Positions 33,978-45,936 of a stretch of DNA of 64,000 bases are shown here, in pieces. The DNA comes from Pinus tabuliformis (Eukaryota > Streptophyta > Pinopsida > Pinales > Pinaceae), in assembly GCA_031772625.1 (NCBI GenBank), contig CM062818.1:1282396277-1282460276 (forward strand). The letters are read 5' to 3'. Both the position numbers and the translations under genes were made by a program. Numbering within the stretch: position 1 is the stretch's first letter; every line of letters begins with the position of its first letter. The notes below the pieces were generated by a model. It made no database searches and had not been told where the DNA came from. It saw only the letters and a program-made list of their open reading frames with translations.

Positions 33978-35085
33978 TGTTGATTTGGGGTAGCATAGGA
34001 TGTGTTCTAGCCACGAAATTTGGTGGAGAGGTTGGGGCACATGAGATCTCCAATACCCAGAAAGGGTTTGGGCAAATTTTAAACAATTCATAAGATATTA
34101 AAATAATTAATATTTTTAATGGAGTCCCTAAGTCTAAACTTAGGGAAAATAAAATATTAATGTGTATTAATATGAAACTGTGTTAGAATGGTCCAAAAGA
34201 CATGGATCAAGCCAGATCTAATCTTAGTCATTGATTAGGGACTTAATCTTGGCCGTTGATATGTTAACAGGAAAAGTATAAGAGGAGGCTTGAGGATCAC
34301 TTGGAGAAAACACCAGAGTGATCAGTCATTCTATTCTCTAGAGCGGGGTTTGCTAAAAGAGATAGAATTAGTGATCGGGAGTTGCAACAGAGGGGCATTG
34401 AGTATAGAAAGACAGAGAAGCAAAGATAGTGTCGAGAGAGCAGCGCAGTAGCAGGGGATGACACAGAGCCAGCCAGGGCTCACGTAGGGCCATGTAGAGG
34501 CAGCCAAGAGATGCGCCGAGCCTCAAAGAGGCCAGCGTAGCTGACGCAGAGTGCTAGAGGGCTGATGCAGGGCATCCCAGGGCTAACGCAGACCCATCCG
34601 GGGTTACACAGGGCCAGCGTGAGACAGAGAGGGGCTGACGCAGTCCAAAGAGAGGCTGACATTGGTGTTTCTGGAGCAGATTTTTGTGCTGAGTAGCTGC
34701 CGGAAGGATTATCTGGGGTTTCAACCAGAAAATTTGTCAGAAACTGAGAGTTATTACTGCCAAGGAAATTCTCTGTTGGGTAGGCCACTTTCAGCACCCA
34801 GATCGTACTCTAGTATTGCTTAATAAGAAAACCCTCAGATAATTGCATCGGTTTTCCCACATTGGGTTTTTCCAGGGACATTGGTCCAAAAATAATGGTG
34901 TCATATGGTGTGTTTGTTTCTGTTTCTTTTATTTGCTGATTTGTGATATGTTGAGCATGCACTAGTGTTTATTTTCAATATTTACATTGTAAATAACTTG
35001 TTAAGGAAAAATAACAAGTAGGTAGGAATAAATCAGATAAAGTGCATGGAGGGTTTCTACCTAAGTAAACTTGGAAACTTCAACA
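33978..35085 (+). repeat. LTR-A, 3' LTR of the 30747 gag-only element
   Basis: TGTTGATTTGGGGTAGCATA to GAAACTTCAACA, 1108 bp, aligned without large gaps with the 5' LTR. Differences are scattered single bases, so the insertion is old but the pair is still obvious. Confidence 0.92.
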
Positions 35086-37140
35086 ATAATGTGTAGGGCT
35101 CCAACCCTAGATGAAGACACCAATCTTCAATCTCCCAAGTTCCAACCTTTATTTTTCCAAGCACCGACTAAGACTTCCCAAGGCTCCAACCTTGTCACTT
35201 TGAGGCACCAACCTCTAGGGCTCCAACCCTATCTCTGGTACAGGCTCCAACCTAGTCTCTTGAGGACTCCTATCCTCTAAGGCTATAGCCCTATCTTCCA
35301 AGGCACCAACCTTGTCTCTATGATGCTCCAACCTCTAGCTTCAATTTGTCAAGATAAGTTTGATGATTCTTCACTGCTCCCAATATCTTCTTCAGCAACC
35401 CCTGTCAATCTCTTTAGCAATGCCTTCTCCAAATCACTTCATCAATGACAACCTTGTCTTCTCAGAAGGTGTCACCACTACTCTTCATGTCACCCAAACA
35501 AAATTCTCCAAGTTTATTCCATGAGGGCTTCAATCATGCATCAAGGTCTTCACTAATGCCTCCAAGTTAGCTTCTAAAAATGTCTTCAACAATGCTTGCC
35601 CCAACAAGATGTTTTCAACACAATTGCCTTAGTAATGCTTTAACACTGCTGCTACACAAGTTCTTCAATGAGGTTGCTTCCAAGTCTTCAATGAGTTGTT
35701 CAACTAAGTCTTCTCCAACAAGTCTTCAATGCTTAAGGTGTCTTTAATAGGCTGCCCCAAGATATTCTCCAAGGTGTTCAAAAGCTCTTCAAATGCCACT
35801 CCAAGTGTATTCTCAATAGATCTACACACCACTCTTACAATGTTCTTCAACAAGACTTGAAGGGTACTTCAATTCTGCTTCAATGTCTAATTCAAAATCA
35901 ACCTTCAATCAAGCCTCAAATTATGCTTCAAGTGGTATTCAATGATGGTCCAAGCAATAATCTAGGAATACCAATAAATGCTTCACAGGTTGGCCCACAA
36001 ATTTGGTTAATGAAGATCTTCTAGAATAGGCACAAAAGGCTGCTTCAAATCTGCTATAACAGTATTTAAAGTTCTGCCCAACACTACTTCAGGTTCCACT
36101 TAAAGGTTACTTTAGAAAGTCTACAAGGAAGCCCTCAATAGTAGACTACTCCTGGATTGAATAGGTCTTGTTCAAATTTAGTCTTCAAAAGGAATTAAAC
36201 TCATTTCCACAATGGCTGCAACAGCTCTAAGAGTCTAAACCTTCAACGCTAAGCCCAAGGTCCACCACCACAGGACTGCAATTCAACTAGTCAACAATCT
36301 GAGCTTCTTGTCCAACCTTGAGTGATAACCCAGCCAAAATAACCACAAACCCAAGACTGTAATTCTTCCACAAGACTGCAATCCAAGCTTTCAGGCAGAC
36401 TGTCATAAAATTCGAAGTCTGCTGCAATGTAGTCTTGACTCTCTCCACAGATCCAGAATACCACAGAGGTATTCCTCCTCGGCATCCTTAAAAATGTTGC
36501 CCAAACAATGTTTTATAATGTTCTCCTCGGCCTCCTTTTAATTCTGTGCTCAATCTCAGAAAAGATCACCGAAATCTGATGGCTAGAATGAGGAGACGGA
36601 CTTATATTTATACTAGTTTTGTGTTAAGGTGAGGAGACATGACTCTTGGAGGTAGGCCGACTTGCATGAGTCGGCTCATGTCGGCTTGCATTAAAAAATA
36701 TTATTTTTCAACTTAAAAATTCATTTTCTCTTCAACGGTAGGGAGTTTGGGGGCGTGTAATAGCTCATTAGAAAGAGGAAAAAATCCTCTACACTCCTAT
36801 GCCAATCCCATCCTTAAATAGGGTCATTTTACCACCAATAAAATTATTTTTGTGAGACTGTCATTATTATTTTATTTATGGCAGCCATTAGGATTTTAGT
36901 TTTAGGCATCCAATGTTTAGGGCTCCTTCTTTATAGAATTAGGCCATCAAGCTGATTAGGATTAGGGTTTCTTTAAAGGTATCATGGGCATCAACAAGAC
37001 TAGGGTGCCTTTTCAATATGTCTTCATGGGCATCTTCATTTAAGGCTTCATCATCAATGATCTAAGGCTTTTCATGGACATTAGGGCAAGGGCTTCTTCA
37101 TTAGGATTAGGGCTTCATTCATGTATGTGAAGGTCTTCTT

Positions 37141-37262
37141 CAGTGTTGCAGGGGAGCGCCCCCCCGATCCCGCTCCCAATCCGCGCTCCAGGCGAGAGCG
37201 ACTCGGGAGCAGGTCAGGAGCGCGCTCCCTAAAAAAAACGCTCCTTGCCTTTTCGGGAGCGT
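37141..37262. repeat. GC-rich patch of GGGAGCG / CGCTCCC words
   Basis: In about 120 bases the words GGAGCGC, CCGCTCCC, GCGCTCC, GAGAGCG, GGGAGC, GAGCGCGCTCCC, CGCTCC and GGGAGCG occur, in both orientations, allowing fold-back. The surroundings are AT-rich. The frames on both strands here are products of this composition. Confidence 0.7.
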
Positions 37263-37389
37263 TTAGCCTTTTTTGCAATTTTTTTTTTGCAGTAATGTTC
37301 CAAATGCAATTTTTTTTCAAAGAAACAAATAAGTTTTGAGTGGGGCAGCGTAATGATCAAGCCTATGGCCCTAGTAGTGATATGCGATT

Positions 37390-37463
37390 CATGGTAATGT
37401 TAAATTCTTAAAGTAAAAGTGAAGGAGAATGTCACTTTTACTTAAATTTTTAACATTACCATG
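37390..37463. repeat. Inverted repeat, about 32-bp arms, 9-base loop
   Basis: The left arm (37390-37422) begins CATGGTAATGTTAAA and ends AAGTAAAAGTGA. The right arm (37432-37463) begins TCACTTTTACTT and ends TTTAACATTACCATG. Only one or two positions fail to pair. It could be a small foldback element or a hairpin left by one. Confidence 0.85.
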
Positions 37464-38378
37464 AAATGACTTAGGCTATTTGAGAGTAGTTCTAACCTCA
37501 TTGGATTCATATGGAGAAAGTAGAATTTTAGATTTCATTCAAAATCCAACAGACTTATCAGTTTTTCAGAATTTCAAGATTGCAATGTTTCCATTGAATT
37601 TTGTCATGTATTAGGGTATGGAACTTGTATTTAATCAAGAGCACCAATCCCTCTATGTACCTTGATGTTAGTGACATTGGTTGTTGAACTCCTCTATCAT
37701 GACCCTCCTAAAAATGTACGCATCACTCAAACAAAATCTTGACTTGACATGCTATTCTTTTTCTATCTTATGTTAATGCTTAGAGGGTGATATTAATGAC
37801 AAAGATCCCTATACAGATACAGAGGTAATGACAAAGATACCTCTGGATATTAATGCTTAGAGGGTGATATCAATGACAAAGATCCTGATTTTCCAACAAG
37901 ACTAAAAAATTAGACATTTCTCGTGGTGGCAATAGGCCCAAGCATAAGAAATATATAATAGATTTACTTGTCTTTTCTAGTTTCTAGTAGTTTTTATAAC
38001 TATTGACTCTTTCATATTTATTATGATATTTTTTAAAACAATATATGACAATTTAAGTTTGAAGTTGGCAATTATAACTCATTAGTAATGAATTATGAAT
38101 ATGATGCTTCATGAAAGTTGAAATTTGTTTCATTTCATTTTATAACATTTCATTTCATGTTAGATATTATTTGTTGTAATGGTTAGACTTAGCTTACAAG
38201 TACAACTTTGGTGATCAATGATGATAAATGTTATATATTGAATTTTGAAAGCTTGAAACTTTAAGATTGATGAATCATGAGACTCAATATGTTGTATGTT
38301 ACTATGTTACTAACTTGTGGACGTGGTTGATGAAGATTATAACTTCTAGATGATTGTTGTTATATGGTTCAATGATAC

Positions 38379-41300
38379 AGGCATTGCAGAGACTGCGGCT
38401 CTGACGACTGCAAGGTCACCGTGTTAACTACTAAAGAGGTGCTAGACTCCTCAAGCTAGATGAGAAAGGTGGGTCTATCTCTCTATCGACCAAGCTTATG
38501 CTTGGAAGTTAATTAATTAATGCAAGAGGCTATCCCTAAGATGCAAATGCAAGATTTGAGTGCTCTTAAGGTGAGATTATTTGGTTACTTAAGTACCCAA
38601 TTACAATGATCTTCAATTATAAACAATGAAATACTTAAACAATAAACAATCTCAACCACAAGAGAAAGTGCTCAAATTTAATGGTGCCAGAAAATGTTGC
38701 CGGTAATATTATTAAACAATTAGCTCAAGAGATAAACAAGACGAGATCAATGCTATTTAAGGCAATTAGTAATTTTCAAGTACGATCACCAATATGTCAA
38801 TTAGATATATAAGAGAGAAAATTAGATCCATTTGCAAGAAATATCCAATTTAACAATGAGAACTGAATCCACTTATCCAATGACAATAATGGCAATGAGA
38901 AATTAAGAGTATTAATCCGCAACGTCACTTGGAGCAAATTTCATCAACAATTACCAATCCACTGAGTTAGTTACCGGAGAACCCACAGTGATAACCATAT
39001 TCTGTCAACATTTCAAATCCCAACAAATGTCTAAAATCCAGAATTACCAATCCAATTAGAGCACTTATGTGTGTGAATGTAAGAGTGCAACTAGATGCCA
39101 ATGACTGAAATTAAGCCCAAATGACTTCAACCATGAATGATTGTGGATTGTAAAAAGAAATTCCTTAGCCAATTTTAGAGACTTATATATGATTTATTAT
39201 TGCTGCAATCTTGTTTTTAGACGTTTGCAATTTTATATCAGCAATAAAAAAAAATGATGCAAGATGCCAAAGATAAGCTAGAAAATCAATGCATTCAACT
39301 TCCAATGATATTCACTTGATTATAAGACTACTTAGACACTATAGATCAGATTTTTAATGTTCAGATCAGACCTCAAAAAAACATATATCAGACTTGAAAC
39401 AATTCAGAAATTTAGTGATTCAGTCAAAGAAGGTGCCAAATTATCAATGCCAAAGAAGCTCCAATCATTAGCTAATCAAGTTGAGTGATTAGTAGGTAAT
39501 TTTTAGTCAATTTTAATGAATTTATTAGAGTTATATGACTGCATAAGATGACTGTAACAAAACAGAGAAAATGAGGAGGGGAAAAGAGTCAAACCAAGAG
39601 GCCTAGAGGCCTAGTTGAGGGCTAGTTTGACCTCTAATGAGCTTGGGTACTTACAACCACCAAATTAGCTCCAATATTGCTGCAAAACCACAATGTTGGC
39701 CCACTCAAATAATATCAAAATCATAGATGACTGAATACAAGGGCAGGGAAAGAGTTACAAGGCTAGAAAACCCCAAGACTAGGGCTAGAAATGGCAAATG
39801 AGAGGCTAGAAGGGCAAACAAGGGCTGATGTCAGACCTAGAAAGGCTGACACTGAGGGTGAAAGAGCCCTAGAAGGGCTAGCAGCTAAGGGAACAACCCT
39901 TAGAGGGTTGCGGCTAAGGTAGAAGGCCAAGCTGAGAGGGAGGAGGGCCTCCGAGAGGCCACGACAGGGGTCAAGGAGGAGGGTCAAGGCCCTTTGAGGG
40001 TTGGACGACTCCTCTAAAGGGGGGTCGAGGCCTTTTTAGGCCCACGGATAGCCCTAAAAGACTACGTCCAACGGGAAAGAGGAGGGTCGAGGGCCCTAGG
40101 AGGCTCCCAAGCCCCACAGCTAGGCTAAAAAAGGAGGACGACTAGGCCCAAGACCTTTGAATTTTTTTCCAATTCCTACAATAGCCAAAAATTGCCACAA
40201 ATCACTGTAAACAATGCCAGACGGCTTCTTCTTGAGCCTAGACGTTGAGCTTGGAGGATAGATCTTGCCTTCTCAAGCCTAGGTCTACCTCAAAACCCCA
40301 GCGAAAAGCTCTTGATCAACCTTGAAATCCACTTGCATAAATAAATCAAAGAATGCCAAACCCCAAATATATATACAAAAATACAAAACCCCAAAAATAA
40401 TAAAACCCCAAGTGCTGCAAAACAAATGGGTTAGAAATTATTTACAAATTTAAAATTTTTGGAGAAATAATATTGATAAATAACAATGGATGAGCAAATT
40501 TCAAAAAATAAATATTGGTTGAAACCCTCCTGCGAAATCAAATACCATAAAGAAATCTCAAAGTCCAAACATAGTCGGCTCTTCCCCACAGTCTGTGAAC
40601 TTGGAGCCCAATGGCTAGCATACCTGTAAATCTCCATAATATTCTCAAGAAAATTGTTAGACCATGTGGTGAATCAAATCACCTAAGATAACATGTGCCA
40701 ATAGAATGTTCTTATCACTGACAAATAACATAACAATTGTTTAGGAAATTTAAACACAATATAGGATCACACATAGCTAAACATACCATAGATCAACAGA
40801 AGAAAAAACCATGAAATAAACCCCAAAGTCTTTCTATTATGATAGAAAATGTTCCCAACAGAGCAGTAGCTCAATACCAGCATTTAAGAATTACATCATC
40901 CAAAGATATCCCATAGAAGCAAAATGACGTATTTATATAGAGAAATCCCTCCAAGTGGAAAATGACAAATAGTTGGCTTGATCCTCATCAAAATAATTTC
41001 GATTGTTGAAAATAGCTTGATCATCTTTTAATCTCTACTATCGAATTTTTAATTTTGAGGAAAAAATCTCAAAACCCACTTTTAATTAATTCAAAAATTA
41101 ATATTTTGAATTAATTTCTTCAAAAAATTGACTTTGACTTAATCACCAAGATCCAAAGGCTGAAATTTTCTTAAAATATCCATTTTTCCCTTGGTGGGGG
41201 ATCTCCAAAAATTGATTTCTCTTTGACAAACGAGTTTTCCACTTGGAGAGAAATTATTTTCTCTATAATTATTTGTTGATTCAAAATTAATTAGTTTTTT

Positions 41301-41550
41301 GGCTTAAGATTTTTATTTAATTTAGCCAAAAAAATTAATTAATTGACACTAAAGGGGATTAATAATTTTTCCACCCTCAGATACTTTAGCCATGGTGTCT
41401 AAATATGAGGGACCATGCACTAAAATATTTTTTACATCAAATTATTACAATATCAACCCTTGAAAGGGAAAAACACATTTAGATTCATACCCTCAACAAT
41501 TTACCCAATTTCGTGACTCAATATGATCTAGTATAGACCAAGTGTGTTTG
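38379..41550 (-). repeat. Main surviving body of the interrupted solo gypsy LTR-C
   Basis: This is the largest piece of the LTR whose ends are at 29437 and 46343. On the minus strand it contains a polyadenylation-like CCCCAAAGTC/GACTTTGGGG block (near 40830) next to an ATTTATATAG TATA-like site (40931), as in the related LTR at 59372 (AATAAAAGAAGACTTTGGGG). A purine-rich G-rich zone (39750-40130) with GGCTAGAAGGGC-like words lies in the transcribed part. No protein-coding similarity is seen. Confidence 0.7.
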
Positions 41551-42660
41551 TGTTGATTTGGGGTAGCATCGGATGTGTTCTAGCCACAAAAATTGGTGGA
41601 GAGGCTAAGGCACATGAGATCTCCAAGACCCAAAAATAGTTTGGAAAGATTCTAACTAGTTTGGGAGGTATTAAAATAATTAATATTTTTAATGGACTTC
41701 CTAAGTTTAGATATTAATGGGTATTAATATAAAATTGAGTTGGAATGGTCCAAAAGTCATGGATCAAACCAAATCTAATCTTAGTCGTTGATTAGAGATT
41801 TAATCTTGGTCGTTGATGGACCAACGAGAAAAGTATAAAGGGAGGCTTGAGAGTTAGTTGGAGAACACACCAAGAGAGATCAAGAACTCGATTTTCTGGG
41901 GCAGGGTTTGCTAAGGAAATTGAGTGAGTGATCAAAGTTGCAGTTGAGGGGCATTGAATACATAGCAAAGAGGCAGAGTTAGTGCCAAGAGGATCAATGC
42001 AGAAGCCTGGAGAAGATGACGCAAAGCCAGCTAGAGGCCACGCAGACGCAGCGAGAGGCCACACAGAGGCAGCCAGACGCTGCGCAGAGCCAGAGAGGGA
42101 CAGCGTGTGAGACGCAGAGGCTCCAGAGGCTGACACTGGACCAGAGAGGCTGATGCTGGGCAAGAGAGTTTCACGCAGAGCCTAGAGGCAGCGCTGGGAT
42201 ATTTTTTGTGGGACAGACTGGGCGCTGGAGAGCCGGATAGGGTGATGCAGTCCCTATCAGAGTGACGCAGAGCAGTAGAAGCTGCATTGTTGCTGTGGGA
42301 TCGTTCATCTGGTGATTTAGCTGGAATATCTATCTCTGACTAAGAGGTACTATTGCCGAGGGAATTCTCTGTTGGGTGAGCCATTTTTGGCACCTAGGTT
42401 GTATTCTGAAACTGCATAATAATAAAACCCTCTGAATAGCTGCAACGGTTTTCTTGCATTGGGTTTTTCCAGGGACATTAATCCAAAAACAACAATGTCA
42501 CTCATGTGCTTGTTTACTTTCAATTGCTAATTTGTATGTGTTGATACTGTGCTTGTATTGAACATGGTAAATAACTTGTTAAGTAATTGAACAAGTAGGA
42601 AGAAATAAATCGGATAGCACAGGAAGAATTTCTAATGGGTTAAACTTAGAAATTCCAACA
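41551..42660 (+). repeat. LTR-A, 5' LTR of the 41551 gag-only element
   Basis: TGTTGATTTGGGGTAGCATC to AAATTCCAACA, 1110 bp, with the TATA-like AAAGTATAAAGGGAGG (41830), the GACGCAG-rich leader (42000-42260) and U5 block GCATTGGGTTTTTCC (42455). Confidence 0.92.
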
Positions 42661-43289
42661 TAGCGGTTGCAGATCACAGGATAACTAAAGGCATCAGCCG
42701 AGTAGAGCAGCAGCAGCAGAAACAGTTGTCCTGAGTGATATAAGTTGTTCCTAGCAGAAAGCAGCAAGGAAGGGGTGACGTAGAGAGCCTGCATCATCAG
42801 TTCGAGCCAGAAGGAGGATCAGCGCCGAGGCAGAGAGGAGAAGACCTGACCTACGCAGTGCCCGGTCATCTTTCTCAGTCAGGAAGGATCGACACTGTGG
42901 CCAAGTGGTGCAGATTTTGCCGGTGTCAGGATTACGCAGAGCCTCAGACCTTCAGATTGTTGAGGCATAGGAGGCTATGGGTGAGTTGCGGAGCGAAGCT
43001 AGTCGGGTACTATGGTCAAAACAATACCTAACAGGGCAAGACCAAGGAGGAGGGAGTTGTTGCCAAGGATTTCCAGCCAAGAAATCTGGATCAATGGTGT
43101 AGTTGCACAAATGATCGGAGTGGGGCATCTCGACATTGGAAAAGAGGTTTCCAGAAGGGAAATCGAGGCTTAGAAGGAGTCAAACTAAGAACTTCCAGAC
43201 AGGAAGTTGAGAGACTCAGCAGGAGTCGATCAGAGGACTTCCAGGAGGGAAGTAGAGAGACTCGAAAGAGTCGAAAGAAGAGCAGTGAA

Positions 43290-44155
43290 ATGGCAGTGAA
43301 TGGGCTGAGAGATCAGGATAGACTGGACGGAGCTTCCAACTTCATAGTCTGGAAGGCCAGGATCTTGTCCATTCTAGACAGGTATCGAATCAAGCACTTC
43401 GCCTTGAAAACGATAGTGATCCTAGTTGACCCCGCTGAAAATGAGAAGTACGAAGAGGCAATGGCCAAGGCTAAGTGCATCAACCTTGACGAGGTCAATT
43501 ATCATGTGGTGTCGCATATTGCCAAGGACACACAAATGAGATGTGGGAGGCCCTGCAGAAATTGTACCAACATACTTCCGTGCAGAGGAAGATGTTACTT
43601 GAAAATCAGTTGGGGTCATACCAGATGCAGAAGGGAGAGCAGATAGATGTCTTCCTCGATGGATTGAAGGAGATCCGTGATCAGCTAACTTCCATAGGGG
43701 CCATGCTGGATCAGGAACTGATGGTGAGTACCGCATTGAACACAGTCTCAGAGGATTGGGAGGTATTTGTCCAGAGCATACTGGGCAGGACGAGCCTTCG
43801 AGATTAGGAGGAACTGTAGGCGGCTCTTCGTCAAGAAGAGATCAAACGAGTGACCAAGGCGGGGAGTAGCGAAAAAGGGGTCAGAATCAAAAAGGAGGAA
43901 GAAGAGGATGCGGCTCTCACATCTGCAGGAAAGGAGGAGAAGAGAAAGAAGAAGGACCTCTCCAAGGTCAAATGCTTCCATTGTGGGGAACTGGGTCACT
44001 ATGTGAACCAGTGTCCAAGGAAGAAGAGTAAGGGAGAGGCTTCTGAGACCAAGGCAGCACTAGCGAGGGCGGAGAAAGAAGTGGAAATAGATGATAAGTG
44101 TGCCATGAGTGCTCATGCGCCACTTGAGAGGAAGTGGGGAGACATCGAGCTGTAG
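43290..44155 (+). pseudogene. Family A Gag with zinc knuckle, second gag-only copy
   Basis: It starts MAVNGLRDQDRLDGASNFIV, homologous to the Gag at 32436. The core shows W-K-A-R-I-L-S-I-L-D and L-Y-Q-H-T-S-V-Q-R. The knuckle is C-F-H-C-G-E-L-G-H-Y-V-N-Q-C (43975-44016). The end is C-A-M-S-A-H-A-P-L-E-R-K-W-G-D-I-E-L, nearly the same tail and stop as in the first copy. It encodes no protease. A few breaks interrupt the frame. Since the two copies differ widely in sequence but share the tail and stop, the stand-alone form predates both. Confidence 0.88.
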
Positions 44156-44779
44156 TCAGACGGACTACAAACGATAAGGGGCAGGATCTTGAGGTACACA
44201 ACCTCTTGGATTATACCTTGCTATAGGAGCCCCGAAAAGGAGTAGCAGGACTGGAGGATGTAGGTAGAGACGGATGCGAATGAAGCAACAAAGAGTGCTA
44301 AAGTGCATGAGTCCCCGAACAACGTGAGGCAACAGTGCGAGATGCATGGAGTTGTTGCAGCAACACAAAGGTCAATAGAGGGAGCACTTGTCAGTGACAA
44401 AGGAAGCTTCAGCATCGGGAGTGCTTCTAGCCTGACAGAGATGTTAGAGTTGGGAGGATCAGTTACTTACTTCTCAGTAACTGAGTTGTAGTGGAGCAGT
44501 TAGCAGTGGCAGTGTTATGGGCAGCACGATGCAGCATGATGAGAGGGGTGCAGCGCAGATGCAGCAATGGCAGTGGCAGGGTCATGGGCAGCAACACGGA
44601 TGCAGAGGGAGCTGCCGTACAGATGCAATAGTGGCAGTGGCAGGGCCATGGGCAGTAGTATCGGATGCAGCAGTGCAAAGGATGTTGGGTGGGGAGGATT
44701 AGCATCAGCGCATGAACCGATGCTGGATGATCAAGCTGATACTCAGTATTACTAGAGCACAATCCTCGCTAAGAGGGAG
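44156..44779 (+). other. Non-coding 3' region of the 41551 element
   Basis: It carries the same CAGCAATGGCAGTGGCAGGG and GATGCAGAGGGAGCTGCCGT words seen at 33780 and 57690, here as a partial tandem duplication (44560-44650). It closes with AGAGCACAATCCTCGCTAAG and the polypurine tract. No pol similarity is seen. Confidence 0.8.
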
Positions 44780-45936
44780 TGTTGATTTGGGGTAGCATCG
44801 GATGTGCTCTAGCCACGAAAATTGGTGGAGAGGCTAAAGCACATCAGATCTCCAAGACCAAGAAATGGTTTGGGAAGATTCTAACCAGTTTGGCAGATAT
44901 TAAAATAATTAATATTTTTAATGGAGTTCGTAAGTCTAAACTTAGGAAAAATAAAATATTAATGGATATTAATATAATACTGAGTTAGAATAGTCCAAAA
45001 GTCATGGATCAAGCCAAATCCAATCTTAGCCGTCGATTAGAGATTTAATCTCGACCATTGATGGACCAACGAGAAAAGTATAAGAGGAGGCTTGAGGGTC
45101 AGTTGGAGAACACACCAAAAGAAATCAAGAACTCGATTTTCTGGGGCAGGGTTTGCTGAGGAAATTGAGTGAGTGATCAGAGTTGCAGCTGAGGGGCAGT
45201 GAATACATAGCAGAGAAGCAGAGTTAGTACCGAGGATCAGCGCAAATGTCGGGAGAGGTTGACGCAGAGCCAGCTAGAGGCCACGCAAAGGCATCCAAAG
45301 GCCACGCAGAGGCAGCTAGGAGCTACGCAAAGCCAGAGAGGGCCAGCGTATGAGACGCAGAGGCTCCAAAGGTTGACGCAGAGCCCAAAGAGGCTGACGC
45401 TGGACCAAAGAGGCTGACGTTGGGCCAGAGAGGCTCACGCAGAGCCTAGAGGCAGTGCTAGGAGATTTTTTGTGGGACAAACTGGGCGTTGGAGAGTCGG
45501 ATAGGGTGACGCAGTCCCTATCAGAGTGACGTAGAGCAGCAGAAGTTGCACTGTTGTTGTGGGATCGTTCATCCAGTGATTTAGCCAAAATATCCATCTC
45601 CCACTGAGAGGTACTACTGCCGAGGGAATTCTCTGTTGGGTGAGCCATTTCTAGCACCGAGGTTGTATTCTGAAACTGCATAACAATAAAACCCTCTGAA
45701 TCGCTGCACCAGTTTTCCCACATTGGGTTTTTCCAGGGACATTAGTCCAAAATCAAAGGTGTCACTTGTGTGCTTATTTACTTTTAGTCGTTGATCTGTA
45801 TGTGTTGATATTGTGCTTGTATTTATTTTCAGTATTTACATGGTAAATAACTTGTTAAGTAATTGAACAAGTAGGAAGAAATAAATCAGATAGCACAAGA
45901 AGAATTTCTAACGAGTTAAACTTAGAAATTCCAACA
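44780..45936 (+). repeat. LTR-A, 3' LTR of the 41551 gag-only element
   Basis: TGTTGATTTGGGGTAGCATC to AAATTCCAACA, 1157 bp. It is about 50 bp longer than its partner because of extra GACGCAG-type words in the leader (45250-45430). Confidence 0.92.

Larger units (their letters stand above)
30747..35085 (+). mobile_element. Family A gag-only copia element (TSD ATAAT)
   Basis: A complete insertion in outline: 5' LTR 30747-31862, primer-binding site TGGTATCAGAGC at 31863-31874, leader to 32435, gag 32436-33302, non-coding 3' region 33303-33965, polypurine tract TAAGAGGGAC ending at 33977, and 3' LTR 33978-35085. ATAAT stands at 30742-30746 and 35086-35090. There is no trace of protease, integrase, reverse transcriptase or RNase H. 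This fits the class described as terminal-repeat elements with a GAG domain (TR-GAG). It is a fossil with about one or two breaks in gag. Confidence 0.92.
30597..36993. repeat. Unclassified LTR-like repeat D, split by the 30747 element; ends uncertain
   Basis: It begins TGTTGGAAATACTGAGAGTG, a start with the GAGnGGGGGTGAATC block common in plant LTRs. The sequence on the two sides of the 30747-35085 element is joined by the TSD ATAAT. Beyond 35086 it holds degenerate arrays of GGCTCCAACCTTGTC-like words (35090-35345), then CTTCAATG-like words to about 36000, and GTCGGCTCATGTCGGCTTGC near 36665. I set the right end only roughly. No coding region is recognised; the frame 36291-36485 on the minus strand has no motif. 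Confidence 0.4.
36994..38378. other. Unassigned sequence with a GC-rich island and a perfect-looking hairpin
   Basis: No coding region is recognised. It contains a GC-rich patch (37141-37262), a hairpin (37390-37463) and a duplicated stretch TTAATGCTTAGAGGGTGATA at about 37773 and 37850. It ends where the gypsy LTR-C sequence resumes near 38379. It may include the end of repeat D and another small insertion. Confidence 0.4.
41551..45936 (+). mobile_element. Second family A gag-only copia element (TSD GTTTG)
   Basis: Same plan as the 30747 element: 5' LTR 41551-42660, leader, gag 43290-44155, non-coding 3' region, polypurine tract TAAGAGGGAG ending at 44779, 3' LTR 44780-45936. GTTTG flanks it at 41546-41550 and 45937-45941. 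No pol domain is seen. The primer-binding site after 42660 is degenerate. It sits in the same solo gypsy LTR as the 30747 element. It is a fossil with a few breaks. Confidence 0.92.

Noticed and set aside
33366-34091. Several frames between gag and the 3' LTR, as a possible extra gene of the gag-only element
   Set aside because: Repeats of CAG-like words create them. The frames are not conserved in length or phase between the two gag-only copies.
37081-37339. Frames of 72-79 residues on both strands at the GC-rich patch
   Set aside because: Both follow from the same GGGAGCG words read in opposite directions; no protein similarity.
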